The translations under genes and the position numbers were made by a program. Under the pieces are notes generated by a model, which saw only the letters and a program-made list of their open reading frames with translations, was not told the origin of the DNA and ran no database searches. Source: Bradyrhizobium sp. Gha (GTDB lineage Bacteria; Pseudomonadota; Alphaproteobacteria; Rhizobiales; Xanthobacteraceae). From it: a DNA stretch of 64,000 nt. This document shows, piece by piece, positions 25,409 to 34,557 of the stretch; position 1 is the first letter of the stretch; each line of letters opens with the position of its first letter. The DNA lies in assembly GCF_900113735.1 (NCBI RefSeq), contig NZ_FOQM01000015.1:62001-126000 (forward strand). The letters run 5' to 3'.

Positions 25409-25412
<4 letters not shown>
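24300..25412 (+). CDS. Four-carbon acid sugar kinase family protein (DUF1537; OtnK/DtnK-like)
   Basis: 370 residues, shorter than typical (about 410-430). The N-terminal domain has MIADDLTGALDTAAEF and AYKKVDSLLRGAWAAEL, the DUF1537 hallmark motifs. The C-terminal nucleotide-binding domain has LIVAGGETLKAAC and VISKSGAFGARELW. Known members phosphorylate D-threonate, D-erythronate or 2-oxotetronate, and partners such as PdxA2 then oxidise and decarboxylate the product. Here pdxA2 follows directly, overlapping at ATGA, which strongly supports a threonate/erythronate-like route. Confidence 0.9.
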
Positions 25413-26452
<1,040 letters not shown>

Positions 26453-26453
26453 G

Positions 26454-27584
26454 ATGACCAACGCCTTCACGCCCATCGAAATTCTCCGCCCCACCATCCT
26501 GGAGTTCGGCAACGGCACGATCACGGCGGCTGCGCGCTTTGCCGAACGGATCGGCGCCAAGCGTCCGCTGGTGATCTCCGACCCGTTCAATGCGCGCCGC
26601 GTCGACAAGCTGGCGCTGCCGGGCGCCGTGAAAGTCTTCGGCGAGGTCAAGCCCGAGCCCGATCTGCCCAATCTCGAGAAAGCGGTGGCGATGGCGAAAG
26701 AAGCCAGGCCCGATCTCGTGGTCGGCTTCGGTGGCGGCAGCGCGATGGATCTCGCCAAGCTGGTTGCGGTGATGTGCACGGGTGATGTCGCCTTTGCCGA
26801 CATCGTCGGGCCAGAAAAGGTCGCGGGCCGCAGCGTCGCGCTGATGCAGATCCCGACCACCTCGGGCACCGGCAGCGAAGCCGGCACCCGTGCGCTGGTC
26901 ACTGATCCCGTCAGCCAGAACAAGCAGGCGGTGCAGAGCCGCTTCATGCTGGCCGACATCGCCATCATCGACCCTGACCTGACGATGAGCGTGCCGAAGG
27001 AAATCACAGCGGCCACCGGCGTCGATGCGCTGGCGCATTGCGTCGAGGCCTACACCAGCCGCAAGGCGCATCCGACGATCGACCTCTACGCGCTCGAGGG
27101 GGCGCGGCTGGTCGGGCGTTATCTGAAGCGCGCGGTGGCCGATGGCGGCGATCGCGAGGCCCGCGCGGGCCTGTCGCTCGCCTCGCTCTATGGCGGCTAT
27201 TGCCTGGGCCCGGTGAACACCACCGCTGGTCATGCGGTGGCCTATCCGCTCGGCACGCGTCATCACATCGCCCATGGTCTCGCCTGCGCGATGATCTTCC
27301 CGCACACGCTGGCGTTCAACATGCCCGCGGTCGAGGTGAAGACGCTTGCGGTGCTGGGGGCACTCGGCCTGCCGGAGCAGAAAGATGCCAAGCTTGCGTT
27401 CGAGGCGACCTACGCATTCTGCAACAATCTCGGCGTCGAGATGCGGCTATCGGCACTCGGCGTGCCCAAGGCCGATCTCGGCGTGATGGCGGACGAGGCG
27501 TATGCCATCAGGCGCCTGCTCGACAACAACCCGCGCGATCTGAGCCGGGATGCGATCCTTGGGATGTACGAGGTCGCGTTCTAG
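26454..27584 (+). CDS. Iron-containing alcohol dehydrogenase
   Basis: 376 residues; the ATG lies 1 nt after the pdxA2 stop. Family III (iron-activated) dehydrogenase motifs are GFGGGSAMDLAK for NAD(P), QIPTTSGTGSEAG, and metal ligands in ATGVDALAHCVEAY and NTTAGHAVAYPLGTRHHIAHG. It would interconvert an alcohol and an aldehyde/ketone; maleylacetate reductases and hydroxybutyrate dehydrogenases are close relatives. As last gene of the DapA-kinase-PdxA2 operon it probably processes a product of the aldolase step. The substrate is not readable. Confidence 0.9.
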   Translation: MTNAFTPIEILRPTILEFGNGTITAAARFAERIGAKRPLVISDPFNARRVDKLALPGAVKVFGEVKPEPDLPNLEKAVAMAKEARPDLVVGFGGGSAMDLAKLVAVMCTGDVAFADIVGPEKVAGRSVALMQIPTTSGTGSEAGTRALVTDPVSQNKQAVQSRFMLADIAIIDPDLTMSVPKEITAATGVDALAHCVEAYTSRKAHPTIDLYALEGARLVGRYLKRAVADGGDREARAGLSLASLYGGYCLGPVNTTAGHAVAYPLGTRHHIAHGLACAMIFPHTLAFNMPAVEVKTLAVLGALGLPEQKDAKLAFEATYAFCNNLGVEMRLSALGVPKADLGVMADEAYAIRRLLDNNPRDLSRDAILGMYEVAF

Positions 27585-27760
27585 CCGTCTGCGCCGCGGC
27601 AGGTGATCGAGGAGGAGGCTGTGATCCATCCACCGCAGCGCTTGCCAGCCCGGGGACGAGCAGGTAGAAGGCTGCACGCCTGAGCCGTGATTTGCGCCAT
27701 AGCGCTTCCGGCCGCAGTCGGACAAGTCGGTAAGATATTGAATTTGTTCGACTATTCCGT

Positions 27761-27834
27761 TGGGGAATGGTGTAACGGTAGCACAACAGACTCTGACTCT
27801 GTTTGTCTTGGTTCGAATCCAGGTTCCCCAGCCA
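27761..27834 (+). tRNA. tRNA-Gln (anticodon CTG)
   Basis: A 74-nt cloverleaf. Acceptor stem TGGGGAA pairs with TTCCCCA; the anticodon stem ACAGA/TCTGT encloses loop CTCTGAC with anticodon CTG; the T loop is GGTTCGAATCC; discriminator G and an encoded CCA end the gene. It reads CAG codons. Confidence 0.96.
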
Positions 27835-27985
27835 GTTCCAGGCGCTTTCCGAACTCCTGAAATACCTGATATCGGGCCGCTTGCCGCGGGATCGCGGCGG
27901 CTTGCCTCACCGGAATATCGCCATCGCCAGTCGGATCGCCGCTCCGCCGATCGTCCTAGGGACACACAATCCTGGGAGATCCGTA

Positions 27986-28345
27986 ATGCCCTATGTCGAT
28001 GGTTTCGTGCTCGCCGTGCCGAAGGACAGGATCGAGGCCTACAAGGCGCTGGCACGGACGGCCTGCGCGGTGTGGATGGAGCATGGCGCGCTCGATTATG
28101 TCGAATGCATCGGCGACGACGTGCCCCATGGCAAGCTCACGTCTTTTCCGCGGGCGGTGATGGCGAGTGAGGACGAGATCGTGGTGTTCTCCTGGATCGT
28201 TTACCGCGACCGGGAGACCCGCGATGCCGTCAACAAGAAGGTGATGGCCGATCCGAGGCTCAAGGGCTCGGACATGCCGTTCGACGGCAAGCGCATGATC
28301 TATGGTGGCTTCACCACGCTGCTGCGGGCGAGCGACGCAGGCTGA
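27986..28345 (+). CDS. DUF1428 family protein
   Basis: 119 residues; GGGAGATCC precedes the ATG. MPYVDGFVLAVPKDRIEAYKALA, ECIGDDVPHGKLTSFP, ETVVFSW-like and FDGKRMIYGGFTTLL motifs mark the DUF1428 group of small dimeric alpha-beta-barrel (ferredoxin-like) proteins, often called RNA-signal-recognition-like or YbaA-type, without firm function. It follows the tRNA-Gln gene by 151 nt. Its 3' end overlaps the convergent secreted-protein gene by 35 bp. Confidence 0.88.
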   Translation: MPYVDGFVLAVPKDRIEAYKALARTACAVWMEHGALDYVECIGDDVPHGKLTSFPRAVMASEDEIVVFSWIVYRDRETRDAVNKKVMADPRLKGSDMPFDGKRMIYGGFTTLLRASDAG

Positions 28346-28664
28346 ACCGCCTTACGGCTTCGCTGGCGGCGGTTGCAGTGGCGCGACCGCGGGGGGGCGC
28401 GGAGCCATCGGTGATGCGTTCGCGCGTCGTGCGAATGCGCTTCACGTCTGACGTGGACGTCGAGGCGCCGGAATCTGGCGTCTGCGAGAATTTGCCGTCG
28501 GTGAGGTCGTCGCGGGGCCGCACCTTTGCGTCATGCACCGTGGGCTCAACCGCCGGCGCAGTCAGCGGCTGCAGTTGGGTCTGCGCGCTCGCGGCGGCGC
28601 CGAGCATCCCAAACAGGATGGCCGGGAGACCAAGCCGATTGAGACGTGACTTCTCGAGCCCCAT
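28311..28664 (-). CDS. Putative secreted/periplasmic hypothetical protein
   Basis: 117 residues. AAGGTGG precedes the ATG, and a clear signal peptide (about 1-27, LPAILFGMLGAAASA-Q) is present. The mature part is short, disordered, Thr/Arg/Ser-rich and without a known domain. It overlaps the convergent DUF1428 gene by 35 bp, which slightly lowers confidence in the exact C-terminus. It lies downstream of an IalB-like gene on the same strand. Confidence 0.55.
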   Translation of the reverse strand: MGLEKSRLNRLGLPAILFGMLGAAASAQTQLQPLTAPAVEPTVHDAKVRPRDDLTDGKFSQTPDSGASTSTSDVKRIRTTRERITDGSAPPRGRATATAASEAVRRFSLRRSPAAAW

Positions 28665-28759
28665 GTTCCACCTTCAGGTCTGGCCCCGCCGACGGCAGGA
28701 TAGCCCCGCCCGCGCGGCTCGGAAAGCCGCCCCGCTGCGAGCAACCGGCACGTGCGGAA

Positions 28760-29329
28760 CTACTTGATCTTGTCGTAGGCGGCCGCGAAATCATTCAGCG
28801 GCATCGGGATTGCGATCGTTTCCTTCGCCATGTTCTGGAACGAGACCTTCAATTGCTTGCCTGACTTCAGGCTTGCAAGCAGGTCCGGCGCGATCGGGGT
28901 CGAGGCGTAGCAACCGCGATTCTCGCAGGTCTGGATCTGGAGGTCGATGGTCTTGCCCTCGTCGACCTGGAGCTTCGCGCCGACCGGGATGTTGAGGCCG
29001 AGCGGCAGCTGGAGCAGCGCGACCGGCGTGCGGGTGTCGGGCGCGATGCGGATGTTGATCAGCACGATGGTCTGGCCGGTCTTGGTGAGAACGGCGTTCT
29101 GCTCGATCGGGCATTCGAGAGGAGCATCGCGGCTCGCGCTGGTGCAGCGCGCGATCCAGCCGGGCTGCGGCGGCGCGCCTTCGGCCTGCGGCTGGTTCGG
29201 CGCGGCCGCAGGCTGTGCGGCCGCGGCAGGCGGAGCAGCGTTCTTCTTGGCGGCTTGCTGGGCATACACGGCGCCCGTCGACATCAGGGCAGCGGCGGTG
29301 AGGGCGGCAAGTCTGGACTGCATGGGCAT
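28760..29329 (-). CDS. Invasion-associated locus B (IalB) family periplasmic protein
   Basis: 189 residues from the ATG at 29329 (a second ATG at 29323 is also possible). A signal peptide ends near AVYAQQ, followed by an Ala/Pro-rich linker. The IalB core has GWIARCTSASRDAPLECPIEQNAVL, then LLQLPLGLNIPVGAKLQVDEGKTIDLQIQTCENRGCYAS with its paired cysteines, likely disulphide-bonded. Named for Bartonella invasion, the family is common in rhizobia with no agreed role. It lies 64 nt after the RND permease gene and may be co-transcribed with the pump. Confidence 0.88.
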   Translation of the reverse strand: MPMQSRLAALTAAALMSTGAVYAQQAAKKNAAPPAAAAQPAAAPNQPQAEGAPPQPGWIARCTSASRDAPLECPIEQNAVLTKTGQTIVLINIRIAPDTRTPVALLQLPLGLNIPVGAKLQVDEGKTIDLQIQTCENRGCYASTPIAPDLLASLKSGKQLKVSFQNMAKETIAIPMPLNDFAAAYDKIK

Positions 29330-29393
29330 GGCAAGACCGCGTTGGCGTGAACCGAGGATTTGGCTGTAGCGTCGGGCCGGACCCGACGCAAGC

Positions 29394-32300
29394 TTACTCG
29401 GCGGCTTCCTTGACGGTGCCGTGCGCGGCCGCGTCGTGGCCTTCATCCTCGGCCGAGTTGCCCTTGAACAGGTTCGAGAACTTGTCGAGGTAGAGATAAA
29501 CGACCGGCGTGGTGAACAGCGTCAGCGCCTGGCTGACGATCAGGCCGCCGACCATGGCATAGCCGAGCGGCTGGCGAATTTCGGCGCCGGTGCCGTGGCC
29601 GAGCATCAGCGGCACGCCGCCGAGCAGTGCTGCCATCGTCGTCATCATGATCGGTCGGAAGCGCAGCAGCGCGGCCTGGCGGATCGATTCCTCCGGCGTC
29701 TTGTGCTCGTCGCGTTCGGCGGCGATGGCGAAATCGACCATCATGATGCCGTTCTTCTTCACGATGCCGATCAGCAGAATGATTCCGATCAAGGCAATGA
29801 GGCTGAAGTCGAATCCAGCTGCCATCAGGATCAGCAGCGCGCCGACGCCGGCTGAGGGTAGGGTCGACAGGATCGTGATCGGATGGATGTAGCTCTCGTA
29901 GAGAATGCCGAGGATCAGATAGACCACGACCAGTGCCGCGAGAATCAGGAGCGGCACGGTGCCCAGCGACTGCTGGAATGCCTGCGCCGTGCCCTGGAAG
30001 CTGGAGTTCAGCGTCGCCGGCGCGCCGAGATCGGCCATCGCCTTCTGCACAGCGACGGTGGCCTGTCCAAGCGCGACGTCCGGCGCGAGGTTGAAGCTGA
30101 TGGTGATCGCCGGAAACTGGCCCTGATGGCTGATCGAGAGCGGGCGGACCGGATCGGTGGTCCAGCTCGCGAAGGTCGACAGCGGCACTTGGTCGCCGGT
30201 CAAGGGCGACTTCAGATAGAGCTTGTTCAGCGACTCGAGGCTGCCCTGCATCTCCGGCAGGATTTCCAGGATCACATGGTAGCTGTTGAGCTGGGTGAAA
30301 TACTGCGCGACCTGACGCTGGCCGAATGCGTCGTAGAGCGTGTCGTCGATCAGCTGCGGCTGGATGCCGTAGCGCGAGGCGGTGTCGCGGTTGATGTTGA
30401 GCTGGACCGTGGTGCCCTGGGTCTGCTGGTCGGTCGCGACGTCGCGCAGCTGCGGCAGCGTCTGCATCTTGGCGAGGATTTTCGGCGCCCACGAATTGAG
30501 CTCGCCGAGATCGGCGTCCTGCAGGGTGAACTCGAACTGCGTGCGCGTCGGTCGGCCGCCGAGCCGGACGTCCTGCGCCGCCTGCATGTAGAGGCGGGCG
30601 CCTTGCACCTTGTCGAACTTGGGACGCAGCCGCGCGATGATCTCTTGCGCAGATGCGTTCCGCTCGTCGCGGGGCTTCAAGGTGATGAACAGATTGCCGT
30701 TATTGCCGGCACGACCGCTGCCGCCGATCGCCATCGCGACGCTGGCGACGTCGGGATCGGCCATGATGATCTTTCCGAGTTCCTGCTGGCGGTTGACCAT
30801 TTCCCTGAAGGAAATGTCCTGCGACGCCTCGGAGGTCGCGGTGATCAGGCCGACGTCCTGCTGCGGGAAGAAGCCTTTCGGGATCAGGACGAACAGGTAA
30901 ATCGACAGCGCCAGCGTCGCGAAGAAGATCGTGAGCGTGGTGCGGCGCCAAGCCAGCGCATGGTCGAGCCCGTATTCATAGCCGCGCAGCAGCGCGTCGA
31001 AGGCGCGTTCGCTCCATTGGTAAAATCTGCCATGGGTCACCTCCCCATGTGCGCGCAGGAAGCGCGAGGCCATCATCGGCGTCAGCGTCAGCGACACGAA
31101 CATCGAGACGAAGATCGTCATCGCCAGCACGACCGCGAATTCGCGGAACAGGCGGCCGATGATGCCGCCCATCAGCAGCAGCGGAATGAGCACCGCGACC
31201 AGCGAGATGCTGATCGACATGATGGTGAAGCCGATCTCCTTGGAGCCCCTGAAGGCGGCGGCGAGCGGCTTTTCGCCTTCCTCGATGTAGCGCGTGATGT
31301 TCTCGAGCATCACGATGGCGTCGTCGACGACGAAGCCGACCGCGATCGTGAGCGCCATCAGCGACAGATTGTCGAGCGAATAGCCGAACACCCACATCAG
31401 CGCGCAGGCGCCCAGCAGCGCCAGCGGCACCGTGATGGCCGGAATCACGGTCGCCCAGAAGCTGCGCAGGAAGACGAAGATCACCATGACCACGAGGAAA
31501 ATGGTCAGCAGCAGCGTGAACTGGACGTCCTCGACTGCGGCGCGGATCGTCGTGGTGCGGTCGCTGATCAGCTCGATCTTGATCGCGGGCGGGATCGCCG
31601 CGACCAGCCGGGGCAGCGTCGCCTTGATCCGGTCGACGGTCTCGATGACGTTGGCGCCGGGCTGCTTGAACACGACCAGGAACACGCCGCGCTTGCCGTT
31701 GGCCCATGCCGCCTGTTTGGCGTCCTCAGGACCGGTGACCGCCTGGCCGATGTCCTTGATCCGCAATGGACCACCGTTGCGATAGGCGATGATGACGTCG
31801 TTCCAGTCCTTGGACTGCAGCAATTGATCGTTGGCGTAGATCGTATAGGCGCGCTTCTCGCCGTCGATATTGCCCTTGGGACTGTCGACCGTGGTGATGC
31901 CGATCGCGCTGCGAACGTCTTCCAGCGACAGACCCTTGGCAACGAGCTTGCCCGGATCGACCTGGACGCGCACGGACGGCTTCTGCTGGCCGCCGATGAA
32001 GACCTGGGCCACACCGGAGAGCTGGCTGATCTGCTGGGCGAGCTGGGCGTCGACCGCGTCGCTGACGCTGGTCAGCGGCAGCGTGTCCGATGTCGCCGAG
32101 AGCAGCAGGATCGGCGCGTCGGCGGGGTTGACCTTGCGATAGGTCGGCGGCGAGGGCAGGTTCTTCGGCAACTGGCCGCTGGCGGCGTTGATCGCGCCCT
32201 GCACGTCGTTCGCCGCACCGTCGATGCTGCGGTTGAGGTCGAACTGGATGGTGATCGAGGCGGTGCCCAGATAGCTCGTCGAGGTCATCTGCGCGATGCC

Positions 32301-32534
32301 GGGAATCTGGGCGAATTGGCGCTCCAGCGGCTGCGCGACCGACGAGGCCATCGTCTCCGGGCTGCCGCCCGGCAAATTGGCCGTGATCTGGATGGTCGGG
32401 AAGTCCACCTGCGGCAGCGGCGCGACCGGCAGCAGTGGATAGGCCACGAGGCCGACAAACAGGATGCCGGCCATCAGCAGCGACGTGCCGATGGGATAAC
32501 GGATGAAGGGTGCCGAAATCCCGCCTTCGGTCAT
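29394..32534 (-). CDS. RND efflux permease (HAE1 family, MdtB/MdtC-like)
   Basis: 1046 residues. The N-terminus ISAPFIRYPIGTSLLMAGILFVG and PLPQVDFPTIQITANLPGGSPETMASSVAQPLE match the MdtB/MdtC/MuxB branch. TM4 carries the proton-relay Asp pair in GFVVDDAIVMLENITRYIEEG. The C-terminal half has GIVKKNGIMMVDFA and RFRPIMMTTMAALLGGVPL. A single permease is present, unlike the paired MdtBC, so it probably works as a homotrimer. The ATG overlaps the adaptor stop (ATGA). No outer-membrane factor is adjacent. Confidence 0.95.
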   Translation of the reverse strand: MTEGGISAPFIRYPIGTSLLMAGILFVGLVAYPLLPVAPLPQVDFPTIQITANLPGGSPETMASSVAQPLERQFAQIPGIAQMTSTSYLGTASITIQFDLNRSIDGAANDVQGAINAASGQLPKNLPSPPTYRKVNPADAPILLLSATSDTLPLTSVSDAVDAQLAQQISQLSGVAQVFIGGQQKPSVRVQVDPGKLVAKGLSLEDVRSAIGITTVDSPKGNIDGEKRAYTIYANDQLLQSKDWNDVIIAYRNGGPLRIKDIGQAVTGPEDAKQAAWANGKRGVFLVVFKQPGANVIETVDRIKATLPRLVAAIPPAIKIELISDRTTTIRAAVEDVQFTLLLTIFLVVMVIFVFLRSFWATVIPAITVPLALLGACALMWVFGYSLDNLSLMALTIAVGFVVDDAIVMLENITRYIEEGEKPLAAAFRGSKEIGFTIMSISISLVAVLIPLLLMGGIIGRLFREFAVVLAMTIFVSMFVSLTLTPMMASRFLRAHGEVTHGRFYQWSERAFDALLRGYEYGLDHALAWRRTTLTIFFATLALSIYLFVLIPKGFFPQQDVGLITATSEASQDISFREMVNRQQELGKIIMADPDVASVAMAIGGSGRAGNNGNLFITLKPRDERNASAQEIIARLRPKFDKVQGARLYMQAAQDVRLGGRPTRTQFEFTLQDADLGELNSWAPKILAKMQTLPQLRDVATDQQTQGTTVQLNINRDTASRYGIQPQLIDDTLYDAFGQRQVAQYFTQLNSYHVILEILPEMQGSLESLNKLYLKSPLTGDQVPLSTFASWTTDPVRPLSISHQGQFPAITISFNLAPDVALGQATVAVQKAMADLGAPATLNSSFQGTAQAFQQSLGTVPLLILAALVVVYLILGILYESYIHPITILSTLPSAGVGALLILMAAGFDFSLIALIGIILLIGIVKKNGIMMVDFAIAAERDEHKTPEESIRQAALLRFRPIMMTTMAALLGGVPLMLGHGTGAEIRQPLGYAMVGGLIVSQALTLFTTPVVYLYLDKFSNLFKGNSAEDEGHDAAAHGTVKEAAE

Positions 32535-33706
32535 TCCTGCTGAACCTTGTTTTTCTGGACCGGATCCGAACTCGCCACGGTCGTCGAAACGACGCTTCCG
32601 GGCTGGACTTTGTACTGACCGCCGGTGATCACCTGCTGGCCGGGGCTCAATCCTTCATCGACGACCGAACGCCCGTCGATGGCGTAGCTGACCTTGATCT
32701 TGTGAACCTCGGCCTTGTTGTCCTGACCGACGGTATAAGCGTAGAGGCCGTTGGTCGAATGCTGAACCGCGTCATCGGGGACGATGGTCGCGTCTTTCAG
32801 CGTCCGCACCAGAAGGCGTGTCGATACCGATTGTCCCGGCCACAGCGTGTGTTCCTTGTTGTCGAACACCGCCTTGAGCCTGATAGTCCCGCTGGTCGTG
32901 TCGACCTGGTTGTTGATGACTGCGAGCTTGCCTTCCGCCAGCGTCTTCTTGCCGTCGGTGGTGAACGCGATCACCTTGAGGTCGCCGGACTTCTGGCCCT
33001 CGCTGATATAAGGCAGTTGATCTTCAGGCGCGGTGAAGATCACCGTGATCGGCTCGACCTGAGCGATGGTGACGATGCCGGTCTGGCTCGAGGCATTGAC
33101 GATGTTGCCGATGTCGACCTGGCGCAGGCCGGCGACGCCGGTGATCGGCGATTTGACCTGGGTGTAGTCGAGCTGGGTCTGGGCGTTGGCGATCGCGGCT
33201 TCGTCGGCTGCGATCTGGGCGGTCAGCTGGGCGACAGTCGAGCGTTGCGTATCGGTCTGCTGCCGCGTCGCGAATTCGCCGAGCTTGGTATAGCGCTGAA
33301 GATCGAGATTGGCGTTGGCGAGGTTGGCCTCGTCCTGCGACTTCTTGGCCTTGGCCTGATCGAGGGCGGCCTGGAACGGGCGCGGGTCGATCTCCACCAG
33401 GAGATCGCCCTGGTTGACCATTTGGCCTTCGGTGAAGGCGATCTTGTCGATCTGGCCATCGACCCGGGTCCGGACTTGTACGGTGTTGAAGCCCTGCACG
33501 GTGCCGAGGCCGGTCAGGTAGACCGGGAAGTCGGCCTTCTGGACCGGCGCAATGCTGACGGGCACGGCGGCGACCCGCGGCGCACCCTTTTGCGCGGCCT
33601 GGGCTTTCGCTGCCTCAGCGGCCGAGAAGCGCTGCCAGCCGTAATAGCCGCCGCCGGCCACGGCTGCGATGATGACAATCCACAGGATCGGCCGTGACTT
33701 TTTCAT
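32531..33706 (-). CDS. RND efflux periplasmic adaptor (MdtA-like)
   Basis: 391 residues from the ATG at 33706 (MKKSRPILWIVIIAAVAGGGYYGW); the codons to 33739 are less likely. A membrane anchor at 6-24 is followed by FPVYLTGLGTVQGFNTVQVRTRVDGQIDKIAFTEGQMVNQGDLLVEIDPR (MdtA-type lipoyl half), a hairpin at about 105-170, then VKSPITGVAGLRQVDIGNIV and the beta-barrel and MP domains. It pairs with the overlapping permease gene. A sigma-70-like promoter is seen at 33777-33805. Confidence 0.94.
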   Translation of the reverse strand: MKKSRPILWIVIIAAVAGGGYYGWQRFSAAEAAKAQAAQKGAPRVAAVPVSIAPVQKADFPVYLTGLGTVQGFNTVQVRTRVDGQIDKIAFTEGQMVNQGDLLVEIDPRPFQAALDQAKAKKSQDEANLANANLDLQRYTKLGEFATRQQTDTQRSTVAQLTAQIAADEAAIANAQTQLDYTQVKSPITGVAGLRQVDIGNIVNASSQTGIVTIAQVEPITVIFTAPEDQLPYISEGQKSGDLKVIAFTTDGKKTLAEGKLAVINNQVDTTSGTIRLKAVFDNKEHTLWPGQSVSTRLLVRTLKDATIVPDDAVQHSTNGLYAYTVGQDNKAEVHKIKVSYAIDGRSVVDEGLSPGQQVITGGQYKVQPGSVVSTTVASSDPVQKNKVQQE

Positions 33707-34093
33707 ATGTGAGCGTATCGGCTTGTATGCCCAAAACAACGAATTGCGGGGCTATCAAAGGGTTCCAGAACGGCTTGTATAATACACGCCAAGTTCCAGT
33801 GTAAACAGCACTATCAGGCGAGAATCCTAAACAATTGGAAAGCTTTGCACCCCGTAGGCAAACGGATGCCGACGCAGCGTGCAGCGCTGCATTTCGTGTC
33901 GCAAGCGAGGAGCGTGCAAGGGACGGGAAATGCTCGCGCGCGGTGTGAGGCGCAGTGCGCGGTGCGAGTGATGCGTTCTGTGCAGGAGAAGGGCTGACCG
34001 TGGCGAGAACGGTTCTAAACGGGCTACGCGGTGTTTCGGTTGTCAGTAAAATCAGCGTCGTTCATATCAGCGCCGCCACAACAGGAGTGCGGG
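33707..34093. other. Intergenic region between the efflux operon and a small hypothetical gene
   Basis: No gene of normal size. The left part holds the efflux promoter. The rest is GC-rich, with short open frames that lack ribosome sites (for example a six-codon ORF at about 33929). I see no RNA gene, repeat or mobile-element end. Confidence 0.6.
33777..33805 (-). promoter_or_regulatory. Putative sigma-70 promoter of the MdtA-like operon, with a palindrome at the -10
   Basis: Read on the minus strand: TTTACA-N17-TTATAC, about 70 nt before the adaptor ATG. The -10 lies within the 11-bp palindrome TGTATAATACA (33776-33786), which could be a repressor site. Confidence 0.45.
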
Positions 34094-34333
34094 ATGGACG
34101 AGCTGAACGGCAAGCTGATCGCGTGTCAGATTCTGATCACGGGATTGATCGCGCGTGTCGCCAATGAGCAGCGCGATCCGTTGCGCTTCCTCACCGACTT
34201 CCGCGACGAGATCAAAGCCGTCGTCAAAGGCGTCAACATCGCAGGCATGGAGAACTCCGATCATGTGCGCGCGACGGCGCAGCGCACCGTCGATGAATTG
34301 TTCTCGCTGATGAAGCCGCCGATCAGCGACTGA
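34094..34333 (+). CDS. 79-residue hypothetical protein
   Basis: AGGAGTGCGGG directly precedes the ATG. The product (MDELNGKLIACQILITGLIARVANEQRDPLRFLTDFRDEIKAVVKGVNI) is helical and soluble and ends in a second helix (VRATAQRTVDELFSLM). No family recognised. It lies upstream of the ICE array and the iron-uptake operon on the same strand, but the gap and array suggest it is transcribed separately. Confidence 0.72.
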   Translation: MDELNGKLIACQILITGLIARVANEQRDPLRFLTDFRDEIKAVVKGVNIAGMENSDHVRATAQRTVDELFSLMKPPISD

Positions 34334-34386
34334 CGCCGATCGCGACGCACGAGACCGGCATCGCGAGAGCAAACATTGGCTTCAGC

Positions 34387-34450
34387 TTTAGAACGCTTGC
34401 AAACCTGAGTTTAGAACGGTTTCAAACTCAAGTTTAGAATCGTTTTGATC
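34387..34450. promoter_or_regulatory. Triple iron control element (Irr/ICE-like) array
   Basis: Three motifs starting TTTAGAA at 34387, 34410 and 34433, spaced exactly 23 bp. The middle copy (34407-34429) is near-palindromic, GAGTTTAGAAC-g-GTTTCAAACTC, with 9 of 11 pairs; the first is TTTAGAACGCTTGCAAAC. In Bradyrhizobium the heme-sensing regulator Irr binds ICE motifs of this TTTAGAA-type dyad. The array lies about 110-170 bp before the TonB-receptor start, as expected for iron control of the operon. Confidence 0.75.
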
Positions 34451-34557
34451 TGGATGGATTCAAGGTTGCAGATGGGGTGATTGCGTTGACCCTCATTGCC
34501 CCGCTCGATACCACCAGCCTGTCGCATGGTTGCAATGCGACACGTTGCAGAATTGGA

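Noticed and set aside
27618..27683. A 20-codon GTG ORF after a GAGGAGGAGG near 27620
   Set aside because: Basic, Pro/Arg-rich peptide without hydrophobic or structural character; lies between the Fe-ADH stop and the tRNA and looks like chance.
29883..32543. An 886-codon open frame on the plus strand opposite the RND permease gene
   Set aside because: It is the exact antisense of a clear RND permease. Its product is low-complexity and rich in Arg, Asp, His and Gln, as expected from reverse reading of high-GC codons, with no family motifs.
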